Of a stretch of DNA of 64,000 nt, positions 55,836 to 64,000 are shown piece by piece (the stretch's first letter is position 1; each line of letters starts with the position of its first letter). A model generated the notes under the pieces. That model was not told the DNA's origin, ran no database searches, and saw nothing but the letters and a program-made list of their open reading frames with translations. The stretch is from Leptospirales bacterium (GTDB lineage Bacteria; Spirochaetota; Leptospiria; Leptospirales; Leptospiraceae), in contig JAAFIR010000007.1 of the NCBI GenBank assembly GCA_013297885.1, positions 1 to 64,000 of the forward strand, in the 5' to 3' direction. The position numbers were made by a program, and so were the translations under genes.

Positions 55836-56050
55836 AATTTATTTTTCTTTTGATTTTAATTCTATTTTCCAATTGTAAAAAAAAACAATTTTCAGATGTA
55901 AATGAATGTGATACAATTGGAAATTATTATGAAAATAAAGAACATTTTATAAAAAGAGAATTTGTAAATGATGACGGTGAAGTTGACTACAAAAAACTTT
56001 TCCAAAAATACAAAGGCAAAGAAACAATTTGTAATCCTCTAAAAGATTAA
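55832..56050 (+). CDS. Small lipoprotein
   Basis: The 72 residues start with a lipoprotein signal (FIFLLILILFSNC, Cys15). The mature part is about 57 polar residues with no known domain. It is coupled to the gene before it (ATGA) and to the gene after it (one-base overlap, TAATG), so the three form one transcript. Confidence 0.65.
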   Translation: MKFIFLLILILFSNCKKKQFSDVNECDTIGNYYENKEHFIKREFVNDDGEVDYKKLFQKYKGKETICNPLKD

Positions 56051-56670
56051 TGTTAATTGAACTTCATCCAGATAATCCAGAAATTCGAATTTTAAAAAAA
56101 ATTTCTGAAGATTTAAAAAACGGTGAAGTTTATATTTTTCCCACAGATACAGTTTATGCACTGATCGCTGATTCCAATTCCAAAAAAGGTATCGAAAAAA
56201 TTTTTACTCTTAAAGAAATGAATAAGAACAAACCACTAACTGTTCTTTGTAAAGATATTTCAACAGCCTCAGAATTTATTGAACAACTTCCTAATGAAGC
56301 ATATCGTTTGATGAAAAAAATTACACCAGGTCCATACACATTTGTATTTAAGTCCAATAAAAATTTACCAAAATACTCTATTGTAAACCAAAAAACTAAA
56401 ACTATTGGAGTTCGATTTCCTTTATCAATATATTTAACTGAATTATTAAAAATTCATGATTCATTAATCACTACAACTTCTGTTGTTCTAGAAGATGAAT
56501 TTTTAACAAATATTTCTGATATTGAAAAAGAGTTTGATTCAAAAGTTAAAGGAATAATAAATGGTGGAAATTTAAAAAATGAACTTTCCACAATTTTAAA
56601 TTTTACTGGTGAAGAACTAGTAATAGAACGAATTGGAAAAGGTTATGATGAGATGAAAGAGCTTATTTGA
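56050..56670 (+). CDS. YrdC/Sua5-family protein (threonylcarbamoyl-AMP synthase-like)
   Basis: The 206 residues are a single YrdC domain: GEVYIFPTDTVYALIADSN, then KEMNKNKPLTVLCKD, GPYTFVFKSN and IGVRFPLS. Members make threonylcarbamoyl-AMP for the t6A modification of tRNA, though the YciO branch may lack that activity. The protein begins with a Leu-rich stretch like YciO. It is the last gene of a three-gene unit. Confidence 0.85.
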   Translation: MLIELHPDNPEIRILKKISEDLKNGEVYIFPTDTVYALIADSNSKKGIEKIFTLKEMNKNKPLTVLCKDISTASEFIEQLPNEAYRLMKKITPGPYTFVFKSNKNLPKYSIVNQKTKTIGVRFPLSIYLTELLKIHDSLITTTSVVLEDEFLTNISDIEKEFDSKVKGIINGGNLKNELSTILNFTGEELVIERIGKGYDEMKELI

Positions 56671-56697
56671 GTTTTTAAAAAAATTTTTTTTAAACTC
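56669..56697. terminator. AT palindrome between convergent genes
   Basis: GAGTTTTTAAAAAAA and its near-complement TTTTTTTTAAACTC span the stop region of both converging genes and could end transcripts from either side. Confidence 0.5.
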
Positions 56698-56978
56698 TAT
56701 CAACTAATTGCCCAGAAACGTATTTATTTATTAAACTTGAAATTAAAGTTTGGTATGGTAAACCTTGATTGACTGCTTTTGTTCTGGAGGATTTGAAGGT
56801 CTTTACTTGAAATTCTAATATTAATTCTTTTATCTTTTTTTAAAGTTTGTTTTGCAATTAAGGAATGTTCTTTTAATAGGCTAGTTTTATTTTTTACTGG
56901 TTTAAATTTACCAGCTTCAAAATCTTTAAGAATAGATTTTTCATAAGAATCTAATTTAATTTTTTTCATCGCTATCAC
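56690..56978 (-). pseudogene. CopG-like antitoxin, frameshifted near its end
   Basis: The protein reads KKIKLDSYEKSILKDFEAGK and then KKDKRINIRISSKDLQILQN. It then leaves frame at about 56767-56770 and stops early at 56724. The other frame continues QGLPYQTLISSLINKYVSGQ and then LVDRV, which is exactly the expected CopG-family ending. Adding one T to the TT at 56769-56770 restores the gene. It overlaps the toxin gene by about 20 bases. Confidence 0.75.
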
Positions 56979-57252
56979 CTTTTTTAAGATTATTTCTTGT
57001 AGCTTTTCTACTAGGTATAATCGTTTTTAAAAATATTTCAGTTTCAGAAATTACAAATGGAACGATATAAACATATTCTTCAATTTCAATTAAATACATT
57101 TGTTGCCCAGGATATTGTTCTTGATTTGGATGTTGAATAATATCTAATACTTGATTTTTTTCTATATAATTCAAAACAATTTCAAAAGAAATTCCTCTTT
57201 CCAAGACTAATTTTTCATTTTTTTCTTTATTCAAATTAAATTCTTTCAACAA
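56956..57252 (-). CDS. BrnT-like toxin of a type II toxin-antitoxin pair
   Basis: The 98-residue protein starts FNLNKEKNEKLVLERGISFE and has DIIQHPNQEQYPGQQMYLIE, YIVPFV and FLKTIIPSRKAT, the pattern of small toxins that pair with CopG-type antitoxins and resemble BrnT ribonucleases. The gene precedes its antitoxin and overlaps it. The toxin frame is intact while the antitoxin frame is broken, which would normally be harmful, so either the antitoxin break is a sequence error or the toxin is inactive. Confidence 0.7.
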   Translation of the reverse strand: MLKEFNLNKEKNEKLVLERGISFEIVLNYIEKNQVLDIIQHPNQEQYPGQQMYLIEIEEYVYIVPFVISETEIFLKTIIPSRKATRNNLKKGDSDEKN

Positions 57253-57428
57253 ATATTATTATAGATTTTGTGTGACTAATGACAACAGATTATTTATTCT
57301 CAATTTTTACAAAAGCCTTAAGATTCATTTCTATTTGACAATCTTTTTTCAATTGTATTCAATTTTGATACGAAATCTAGAAAAAAATAGGATTGAGAAA
57401 AAAGAAAAAATAAAACAAAATATTTAAT

Positions 57429-57860
57429 TTAAACTTTTTTCCATTCAAAAAATTCAATATTTCTATTTTGGCTGTTAAAAATTACACCAACTAAATAAAT
57501 TTTATTACATTCCATCATATCATATTTTTCATAGTATTTTTTGGTTTTAATTTGCTCTATTGGATTTTTTGATTCAGCTTGTTCAGAAACTTTAAATTCA
57601 AACACAAAAATTTTATCTTGATAAAATACTGTCATATCAACTTGACCAAGATTTGTAATTTCTTCAGCCCGAACATCTAAACCAATAGCTGAAAAATAAG
57701 TATAAAAAATTGCTGAGTAATAACCCTCATATTTTTCTAAATAATTTTTTCTATACCAATCATTTGGAATAGAAGCAAAAAATGAATAAAAAATTTTTTT
57801 AATGGATTTAAAATTTATTTCTTCTAATGCTTCAATCAAATTGGATATTTTTTTCCCCAA
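57429..57860 (-). pseudogene. C-terminal part of an AAA-ATPase-like/DUF1703 gene
   Basis: These 143 residues match the end of the intact gene at 62430-63974: YRKNYLEKYEGYYSAIFYT, the nuclease-like core GQVDMTVFYQDKIFVFEFKV and IEQIKTKKYYEKYD. This is the PD-(D/E)XK nuclease-like DUF1703 domain with its Asp and ExK residues. It has no start of its own and joins the N-terminal piece at a deletion that also shifts the frame. About 290 central residues are missing. Confidence 0.75.
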
Positions 57861-58087
57861 TCCCAGTTTTGCTCAAGAAATAGTCCTTTAAATAAAACTT
57901 TATTTCCTTCAAAAGCTTCTTTTAAAGTATCTAAAAAAAGACTTTTTCCAAATCGCCTTGGTCTAGATAAAAAGATATAACTGGCAGTGTTTACTAATTC
58001 AGAAACTAATTTTGTTTTATCAATATAATAATAATTCTCTTCAATAATTTTAGAAAAAGTTTGAATGCCAATTGGAAGTTTTTTCAA
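57836..58087 (-). pseudogene. N-terminal part of an AAA-ATPase-like/DUF1703 gene
   Basis: The 83 residues start KKLPIGIQTFSKIIEENYYY and contain YIFLSRPRRFGKSLFLDTL, the Walker A-like motif of the AAA-ATPase_like (PF09820) family. The frame ends at the deletion junction near 57840 (KYPI then stop). With the piece downstream it is the decayed paralogue of the gene at 62430. It begins two bases after the alpha-galactosidase stop. Confidence 0.75.
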
Positions 58088-58088
58088 A

Positions 58089-59987
58089 TCATTTCACACC
58101 AATTAAAATTGTTTGAAATGGTTTTAAAAACACTCTTAAAGTTTTTCCAATTTCCAAATCTTTAACAAATTCTTTAGTCCAATAATCTTCTGTAATTTGA
58201 AATTTGATTTTTGTTGGAAGTTCTAGTTCAACCCATTCCTCTTTATCTGTTGGATTCCAAACTCCTAAAATTCCTGCTTCGTTGTACATTCCTCTTGGAA
58301 AATCATATTTCATCATTCCAAGTGTAAATGATTTTTTTTTCTGGCAAAGTTTAGATAAATAAAAAGATTTTTTTAATATATCTACTCGATCCTCAGTGAT
58401 TGTGTTTAAATTATCACTAACTAGTAGTATACCAGCACTAAGTGACATTACAGTACACATCATAATTGTTTGTTCATAACTCATTTTATTTTTATCTTTA
58501 CGAGTAATTACACAGTCTGGATCATTTAGCCAAAAATTTTTGTGCATATAATTTCTGTTTAGAGTATTGATTAAACCTTTTTCAGTACAAAGGGCATGTT
58601 TATCTTGTAACATTCTTCTTAAAAAATCTCGCCCCCAATAGGGAGTTACATCACAACCAATTCTCATTCCATCAAATACTCCAATGGATGACATCATTGG
58701 TGCTCCACAACCTAGTAAAAAAATATTTTTGCCAACAACCTTTCTAATAAATTCAATTGCTGTTTTGTATCTCTCTAGTGGCGACAACTTCTTGTTATAT
58801 GGTGAACCAATTAAAGATGCTGAATATAAAAAATCTAATTTTAAATAAGTATATCCATAATCTTTTACAAAAGTTTTAAAAACAGATTCTAAAAATTCTA
58901 ATGATCTTGGGTGAGTTGTATCTAAGGTATAAGTATAATCTAGTCCCCAAAGTGGATTCCATTGAGCAGGAACAGGACTACCAGATTCATCTTTTAAAAT
59001 GGCTTCAGGATAATTTCTAAAAAACTGAGATTTTTTGCGTATTAAAAATGGAGCAAGCCAAATTCCAGGAATCAAATTTTCACGTTTAATTTCTTCTGCC
59101 AAAAACCTTAGTCCTCGTGGGAATTTTTCATTTACTATTGTCCAATCTCCAATTTCATTTTGGTAACCATCATCCACTTGAAAAAATTGAAATGGTAAAT
59201 GTTTTCTTTTAATTTCTCTTAAGTTAGATAAAATAATTTCTTCATTAATTGCAGTATAGTAATAATACCAAGAACACCAACCAGTTGGAGATTCTGTTTG
59301 GTTTAGTTTAACTTTTTCTTTTTTAGAAAGACTTGCAGCATAATCTTCTAATTTAGATTCGGGTGTAATATTTGAAAATTCTGAAAATTCAATTTTAGTT
59401 AATTCAAGAGGTGAGTCTTGTTTTAATTCAGGAGTAGAATAAATTTCATAAATCAATTTTAAACTATTAATTTTTTCATTTGTAAAATCAATTTCAAATT
59501 TTACATTTTGTTTTCCTGATTCATTTGCTCCAACCAAAAATCCTTTTTTAGAATTTTCAGAATATGCAAGTAAAAATCCTTCAGAAATAAAATTTCCAAT
59601 TTTCCCTTTATGTTTTGTATAAATATTTTCTTGTCCATATTTTAAAAATTTTAAAAGTTTTGGAGAAGAGTCTTTTTCTTGAGGAGAATAAGATTTTACA
59701 AAACCCCAAGATTGATACCCATGTTGTAAAATTTTAAGTTGAGGATAATCAGGATTAAAGCCAGGTTCAATAATTAATTCTTCAATTAATAGTCCAATTG
59801 AAGGTCTATGAAGTTCTGTCCAATTTAAAAAAAACGAATAAATTTCTTTTTCACGTTCATTTTTTTTTTGTAAAACTAAATCAAATTTAGAATCAAAACT
59901 TTTGAAATTTTTTGTTTTTGGGTCTAAGATAAAATCAGTTGTAAAATTTTTATCAAATATTTTATATTTTAGAGTAGCTTTATTCAT
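58089..59987 (-). CDS. Alpha-galactosidase, GH36
   Basis: The enzyme of about 632 residues removes terminal alpha-galactose from oligosaccharides. An N-terminal beta-sandwich (about 1-240) precedes the catalytic barrel with GWCSWYYYYTAI, FQVDDGYQ, GIWLAPFL, the nucleophile region YLKLDFLYSAS and the acid/base region MRIGCDVTPYWG; a beta C-terminal domain follows. No signal peptide is present, so it acts in the cytoplasm. I use the ATG at 59987 with an AGGA site; the longer frame to 60047 would overlap the divergent rnd gene. A sugar transporter is not nearby. Confidence 0.9.
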   Translation of the reverse strand: MNKATLKYKIFDKNFTTDFILDPKTKNFKSFDSKFDLVLQKKNEREKEIYSFFLNWTELHRPSIGLLIEELIIEPGFNPDYPQLKILQHGYQSWGFVKSYSPQEKDSSPKLLKFLKYGQENIYTKHKGKIGNFISEGFLLAYSENSKKGFLVGANESGKQNVKFEIDFTNEKINSLKLIYEIYSTPELKQDSPLELTKIEFSEFSNITPESKLEDYAASLSKKEKVKLNQTESPTGWCSWYYYYTAINEEIILSNLREIKRKHLPFQFFQVDDGYQNEIGDWTIVNEKFPRGLRFLAEEIKRENLIPGIWLAPFLIRKKSQFFRNYPEAILKDESGSPVPAQWNPLWGLDYTYTLDTTHPRSLEFLESVFKTFVKDYGYTYLKLDFLYSASLIGSPYNKKLSPLERYKTAIEFIRKVVGKNIFLLGCGAPMMSSIGVFDGMRIGCDVTPYWGRDFLRRMLQDKHALCTEKGLINTLNRNYMHKNFWLNDPDCVITRKDKNKMSYEQTIMMCTVMSLSAGILLVSDNLNTITEDRVDILKKSFYLSKLCQKKKSFTLGMMKYDFPRGMYNEAGILGVWNPTDKEEWVELELPTKIKFQITEDYWTKEFVKDLEIGKTLRVFLKPFQTILIGVK

Positions 59988-60029
59988 TTTGTCCTGTATC
60001 TTGTAAAAATAATTCTGTGGAATAGGGTA

Positions 60030-60671
60030 ATGAGTCAACCAAAACAATTAAAAATAACACCAAAAGTTTTTCAAATGGATTTAGATGATGAAAGCTTTCA
60101 AATTTACGAAAAAGAAACTAGAGTAGCGGTTGATTGTGAAATGATGGGGTTAAACCCAAAAAGAGATAGACTTTGTGTTGTTCAGTTAGCTAGTCCAAAT
60201 AATTATTATTCATTAATTCAGATTTTGCCCGATCAAAAAGAAGCTCCCAACTTAAAAAAACTTTTTGAAAACACTGAGGTCACAAAAATTTTTCATTTTG
60301 CTAGAATGGATTATTTATTTTTAAAAACATTTTTAGATATAAATGTAAACCCAATTTTCTGTACAAAAATTGCAAGTAAACTTGCAAGAACTTATACTGA
60401 TAAACATGGGTTAAAAGAATTAATCCGTGAATTTTTTGATGTGAACATGGATAAAAAAAACCAAAGTTCTGATTGGGGAAAAAAAATATTATCCAAAGAT
60501 CAAATTGAATATGCTTGTGAAGATGTGAGATATTTGGTTTCACTGGAACATTTATTAACAGAAATTTTAATTCGCGAAAAAAGATATGAAACTGCACAAA
60601 AATGTTTTTCTTTTTTACCAACTCAAATTGAACTAGATAAATTAGAACTCAAGGACATTTTGGAACATTGA
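60030..60671 (+). CDS. rnd: Ribonuclease D-like 3-prime exonuclease
   Basis: The 213 residues form one DEDDy exonuclease domain: motif I VAVDCEMMGLNPKRD (Asp and Glu), motif II IFHFARMDYLFL, motif III IEYACEDVRYLVSL (Tyr and Asp). RNase D trims tRNA and other RNA 3-prime ends. The HRDC domains of longer RNase D proteins are absent, so it is the short form. Its stop overlaps the radA start. Confidence 0.9.
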   Translation: MSQPKQLKITPKVFQMDLDDESFQIYEKETRVAVDCEMMGLNPKRDRLCVVQLASPNNYYSLIQILPDQKEAPNLKKLFENTEVTKIFHFARMDYLFLKTFLDINVNPIFCTKIASKLARTYTDKHGLKELIREFFDVNMDKKNQSSDWGKKILSKDQIEYACEDVRYLVSLEHLLTEILIREKRYETAQKCFSFLPTQIELDKLELKDILEH

Positions 60672-62029
60672 AAAAACCTCAGAAATTATTTATCTGCAAT
60701 TCTTGTGGAGCAGAATATTCTAGATGGGCTGGCAAATGTGAAACATGTGATTCTTGGAACACAATTTCAGAACAAGAAGTAAGTTCTGAAAAATTTTCCA
60801 CAGCAAAAAAATTCAAAATAGAAAATTATTCCAAACCAAAATCTATTTCTGAAATTGAAGAAGAAAAATTAATTCGACTAAGCACTGGATTTAATGAACT
60901 TGATTTGGTGCTTGGTGGTGGAATTGTTCCAGGAAGTTTAACTTTAATTGGTGGAGAACCTGGGGTTGGTAAATCCACTTTAATTTTGGAGATAGCTAAA
61001 AATATTTCTAAACATAAAAAAGTTTTGTATGTTTCAGGAGAAGAATCTGCTTCTCAAATTTCAATTCGTGCAAGAAGAATGAATATTGATTCCAAAAATA
61101 TTTTGCTTTCAAGTGAAGTGTATGTAGAAAAAATTTCAGCGATGATAAGTGGAGAAAATCCAGATTTAGTTTTTATTGACTCAATTCAAACTATCTCAAA
61201 AGAAAGTTTACCAAACCAACAAGGCTCAGTCACTCAATTAAGGGAATGTACTTCTTCCCTTTTGGAAGTTGCAAAAAAATCAAACATCCCCATTTTTTTA
61301 ATCGGTCATATCACAAAAGAAGGAAGTATTGCAGGACCAAAACTATTAGAACATATTGTGGACACTGTGCTTTATTTTGATTCAGACAAACTTCATTATT
61401 ATCGTTTGCTTCGTGGAATTAAAAATCGTTTTGGAGCAGTTGGTGATATTGCTGTATTTGAAATGAAATCAGATGGTTTAAAAGAAGTGATCGACAAACA
61501 TAATTTATTTATTTCAGAAAATCGTGATAATCGAATTGGCTCTTGTATTTCAGTTATCATGGAAGGCTCACGCTCATTATCAGTTGAAGTGCAAGCTCTT
61601 GTATCACGCACCACATTTTCTCAAGCAAGAAGAACAGCAGAAGGCTTAGACACAAAGCGTTTGATTTTAATTGCTGCAGTTCTCGAAAAATTTATGGGAC
61701 TGAAGATGATTGAATGTGATGTGTTTTGTAATTTAGCTGGTGGACTAGAAATTGATGAGCCATCTCTTGATTTAGCAATTTCTGGATCTATTTTATCCTC
61801 TTACCTAGAAAGACCAATTCAAAACGAAGTTGCTCTGATTGGTGAAATAGGTTTGTCGGGAGAAATTCGTCCTGTAAGTTTTATTTCGACAAGACTCAAA
61901 GAACTCACAAGTCTTGGAATCAAAAAAGTTTTTTTACCAAAAAGCAATTTAAAAGAAATCAAAAATCAATTTAAAGAATTAAATCTAATCGAAATAGAAA
62001 AAATTAACGAACTAGAAAAAATTTTTTAG
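60668..62029 (+). CDS. radA: DNA repair protein RadA
   Basis: RadA is a RecA-like ATPase that extends recombination intermediates. The 453 residues have an N-terminal zinc finger (FICNSCGAEYSRWAGKCETC), Walker A GGEPGVGKST near 100, the RadA-specific KNRFG motif, and a C-terminal Lon-like domain with LDLAISGSILSSYL. The start is TTG, overlapping the rnd stop. A dispersed repeat lies 47 bases after the stop. Confidence 0.95.
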   Translation: MKKPQKLFICNSCGAEYSRWAGKCETCDSWNTISEQEVSSEKFSTAKKFKIENYSKPKSISEIEEEKLIRLSTGFNELDLVLGGGIVPGSLTLIGGEPGVGKSTLILEIAKNISKHKKVLYVSGEESASQISIRARRMNIDSKNILLSSEVYVEKISAMISGENPDLVFIDSIQTISKESLPNQQGSVTQLRECTSSLLEVAKKSNIPIFLIGHITKEGSIAGPKLLEHIVDTVLYFDSDKLHYYRLLRGIKNRFGAVGDIAVFEMKSDGLKEVIDKHNLFISENRDNRIGSCISVIMEGSRSLSVEVQALVSRTTFSQARRTAEGLDTKRLILIAAVLEKFMGLKMIECDVFCNLAGGLEIDEPSLDLAISGSILSSYLERPIQNEVALIGEIGLSGEIRPVSFISTRLKELTSLGIKKVFLPKSNLKEIKNQFKELNLIEIEKINELEKIF

Positions 62030-62076
62030 AAAAAATTATTTGTGCTCCCTTAAATGGAATGCCTAAACTTTTAGAA

Positions 62077-62255
62077 GGGCGAATTTTTCTTTTTTTGCAA
62101 AGCAAAAAAAAATGTACAATTAAAAATTAATAATTTGGAATTCAAAAAATTTTTAGTATCAATTTTTAATTCCACATTTACGAAAAAACACGCTCGCCTC
62201 TTCGGTCAAAAAAATTGTATTCACAATTTTTTGACCACGAGTTGATCGTTTTCGC
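62077..62255 (-). repeat. Dispersed modular hairpin element, copy L
   Basis: Minus-strand copy after radA with GCGAAAACGATCAACTCG, a GGTCAAAAAATTGT-type hairpin (62204-62236), GAGGCGAGCGTG-T6, an AT-rich stretch with an ATTAAAAATTG inverted repeat, a TTTTTTTGCTTTGCAAAAAA stem and AAAAATTCGCCC. The remaining 170 bases to the next gene show no other feature. Confidence 0.82.
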
Positions 62256-62429
62256 TAGTTCACCAAAATTTATTTTTTTATTCTAATTTTGTTTTGGATT
62301 CAAACTTTACACAACTTAGAACTACATCCTCATAGCTTCACTTTTTTAAAATTCAAGATAAATTAAATCAAGTTATGTGGTTTTAAACTAAAGCTTGATA
62401 AATTCCTAAAATAGTTGAAACATGACATC

Positions 62430-63974
62430 ATGAAGTCTTTACCAATTGGAATTCAATCTTTTAGAAAACTCATTGAAGGAAATTATATTTATTTAGATAA
62501 AACTAAATATATTTATAAAATGCTAAAAAATGAATCTGGTGTGTATTTTTTATCAAGACCAAGAAGATTTGGAAAAAGTTTATTGATTTCTACTTTGAAT
62601 GAAATTTTTCTTGGAAACAAAGAATTATTCAAAGGATTATTTATTTATGAAACCAATTATCAATGGAAAAAATATCCTGTAATCAGAATTGATTTTTCAA
62701 AACAAAAAGCTGAAAACAAAGAGCAACTTAAAAATTTTATAATCACTCAAATTGATTCTATTGCAGAAAATTACAAAATAGTTTTAAATTCCAAAGAATA
62801 CTTTTCAAGATTTGAAGAATTAATTTTAGAATTAAAAGAATTTGGAAAAATTGTAATCCTAATTGATGAATACGATAAACCAATTATCGACTACATCGAA
62901 GAGACAGAAATTGCAAAAGATCTGAGAGAAGTCCTCAAAGGATTTTACACAATTATCAAAGCATCAGATGAATACATTCGATTTGTTTTTTTAACAGGTG
63001 TGAGTAAATTTGCTAAAGCTGGAGTTTTTAGCGGATTAAATAACTTGAATGATATAACTATGGATAGAAAATATTCAGCTATGCTTGGAATTACTCAGAC
63101 TGAACTTCAAGAAAATTTTAAAGAATATATATTAGATTATGCTAATAAAGAAAAAATTAGCACAGAAGATTTACTTGATAAAATTAGATTTTGGTACAAT
63201 GGATATTGTTTTACAGGAGAATGTGAAAAAGTTTATAATCCATTTTCTACTTTGTTGTTATTTGAAAGACAAGAATTTAGAAATCATTGGTTTGAAACAG
63301 GAACTCCAAGTTTTTTAATCAAACTAGCGAAAAAGAAAAATTTTGAAATTGAATCACTTCCAATTACACAAGAGGAAAGTTCTTTTAGTACTTATGATTT
63401 GGAAGAATTAAATATAATTCCACTTTTACTTCAAACAGGATATTTAACTTTAAAAAATTATGATAAAGAAACAAGACTTTATGGTTTAGATTATCCAAAT
63501 TTTGAAGTCAAAAATGCTTTTACTCATTATTTTCTTAGAAGTTATACTAGAGATGGAATTAACGACGGAAAGCTCTATCAATTAATTACAACTCTCAGAG
63601 AAAAAGATTTTGAATTATTTTTTCAAACACTGGAATCTTTATTTGCATCAATTGATTATGATCTTCACATCAACCAAGAAAAATACTACCAGACTATTTT
63701 TTATTTAATATTCACTTTAATTGGTCTCAGAATTTCTGCTGAAGTAAAAACCAATATTGGAAGAATTGATGTTGTGATTGATGATAAAGATTTATTTTTA
63801 TTTGAATTCAAACTAAATGACAGTGCTGAGAACGCCCTCGAACAAATTTACAAAAACAAATATTTTCAAAAATATTTATCTCCAGAATATGCTCTAGGAA
63901 ATAAAAAGATGTTTTTATTTGGTGTGGAATTTAAAGATAGGAATTTGGGAGAGTGGGTGGTGAAGGAATTATGA
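62430..63974 (+). CDS. AAA-ATPase-like protein with C-terminal DUF1703 nuclease-like domain
   Basis: The 514-residue protein starts MKSLPIGIQSFRKLIEGNYI and has FLSRPRRFGKSLLISTL (Walker A-like), VILIDEYDKPIID (Walker B), GVSKFAKAGVFSGLNN and a winged-helix middle. The C-terminal part with RIDVVIDDKDLFLFEFKL and ALEQIYKNKYFQKY is a PD-(D/E)XK nuclease-like fold (DUF1703) with Asp and ExK. This family is widespread and multiplied in anaerobes; it may be defence-related or mobile, but its role is not established. I chose the ATG at 62430 to match the paralogue at 58087; a TTG at 62415 is in frame. Confidence 0.88.
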   Translation: MKSLPIGIQSFRKLIEGNYIYLDKTKYIYKMLKNESGVYFLSRPRRFGKSLLISTLNEIFLGNKELFKGLFIYETNYQWKKYPVIRIDFSKQKAENKEQLKNFIITQIDSIAENYKIVLNSKEYFSRFEELILELKEFGKIVILIDEYDKPIIDYIEETEIAKDLREVLKGFYTIIKASDEYIRFVFLTGVSKFAKAGVFSGLNNLNDITMDRKYSAMLGITQTELQENFKEYILDYANKEKISTEDLLDKIRFWYNGYCFTGECEKVYNPFSTLLLFERQEFRNHWFETGTPSFLIKLAKKKNFEIESLPITQEESSFSTYDLEELNIIPLLLQTGYLTLKNYDKETRLYGLDYPNFEVKNAFTHYFLRSYTRDGINDGKLYQLITTLREKDFELFFQTLESLFASIDYDLHINQEKYYQTIFYLIFTLIGLRISAEVKTNIGRIDVVIDDKDLFLFEFKLNDSAENALEQIYKNKYFQKYLSPEYALGNKKMFLFGVEFKDRNLGEWVVKEL

Positions 63975-64000
63975 ATTTTGAAATAAATAAAAAAAGAATT
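63971..64000 (+). CDS. Start of a further gene, cut by the window edge
   Basis: An ATG overlaps the stop of the previous gene (ATGA) and reads MNFEINKKRI to the edge. The overlap favours a real, coupled gene, but ten codons are too few to tell what it is. Confidence 0.35.
   Translation, partial: MNFEINKKRI

Noticed and set aside
60301-60621. 106-codon minus-strand frame inside the RNase D gene
   Set aside because: It is fully inside a well-supported gene and its product is Phe/Lys-rich without any domain.

Overview
The window is AT-rich chromosomal DNA from a diderm bacterium that most resembles a spirochaete of the Leptospira lineage. The evidence is the mix of lipoproteins with short spirochaete-type lipoboxes, an alginate-export type porin, Hfq next to MiaA and a GDP-mannose pyrophosphorylase, a lone CheW, an adenylate cyclase, split CoaC, and many conserved proteins without a named function. 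This placement is an inference from gene content; there is no rRNA in the window.

Layout. (1) Positions 1-12.6 kb, almost all on the minus strand, form an accessory and probably defence-related block. It holds an AAA+ ATPase with a subtilisin-like protease (split by a frameshift), a DarTG DNA ADP-ribosylation toxin-antitoxin pair, a very unusual helicase-methyltransferase with six zinc ribbons, a KAP P-loop NTPase, and pieces of type ISP restriction enzymes (one N-terminal and two different C-terminal pieces) around them. A dead HigBA pair closes the block. (2) 12.6-17.1 kb is a minus-strand housekeeping run: cheW, a tiny basic ribosome-type protein, manC, hfq, miaA and a FYDLN-type zinc protein. 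(3) 17.2-29.7 kb is mostly plus strand: a beta-helix surface lipoprotein with an outer membrane protein, glutathione peroxidase, an SH3 lipoprotein, thiolase-dus and small hypothetical genes. (4) 29.9-35 kb, minus strand: pgi, glnK-amtB behind a clear sigma-54 promoter, coaC and a CNNM/CorC membrane protein. (5) 35.4-45.2 kb: sufB, a porin, an adenylate cyclase, lipoproteins, tRNA-Gly, tmRNA, and two decayed accessory genes. (6) 45.3-64 kb: an ABC exporter of the LolD/FtsX type, acpP-rnc-nudix-aroB-mscS, a TA pair with a frameshifted antitoxin, one deleted and one intact AAA-ATPase/PD-(D/E)XK gene, alpha-galactosidase, RNase D and radA.

The strongest unexplained signal is a dispersed, modular intergenic element with 13 copies (plus one distant relative). 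Each copy has a conserved GCGAAAGNGATTGAAGCGG-like block, a variable hairpin, a conserved GAAGTTGAAAGCCCGG-T5 block, a second variable hairpin, and a closing AAAAATTCGCCC block. Aligned hairpins of three copies show compensatory base changes, so the fold is conserved rather than the sequence. Copies overlap gene ends and in one case supply the C-terminus of a protein.

A second theme is data quality or decay: at least six genes are broken by single-base differences, nearly all in A/T runs and nearly all repairable by adding one base. These could be sequencing homopolymer errors, so pseudogene calls here are provisional.
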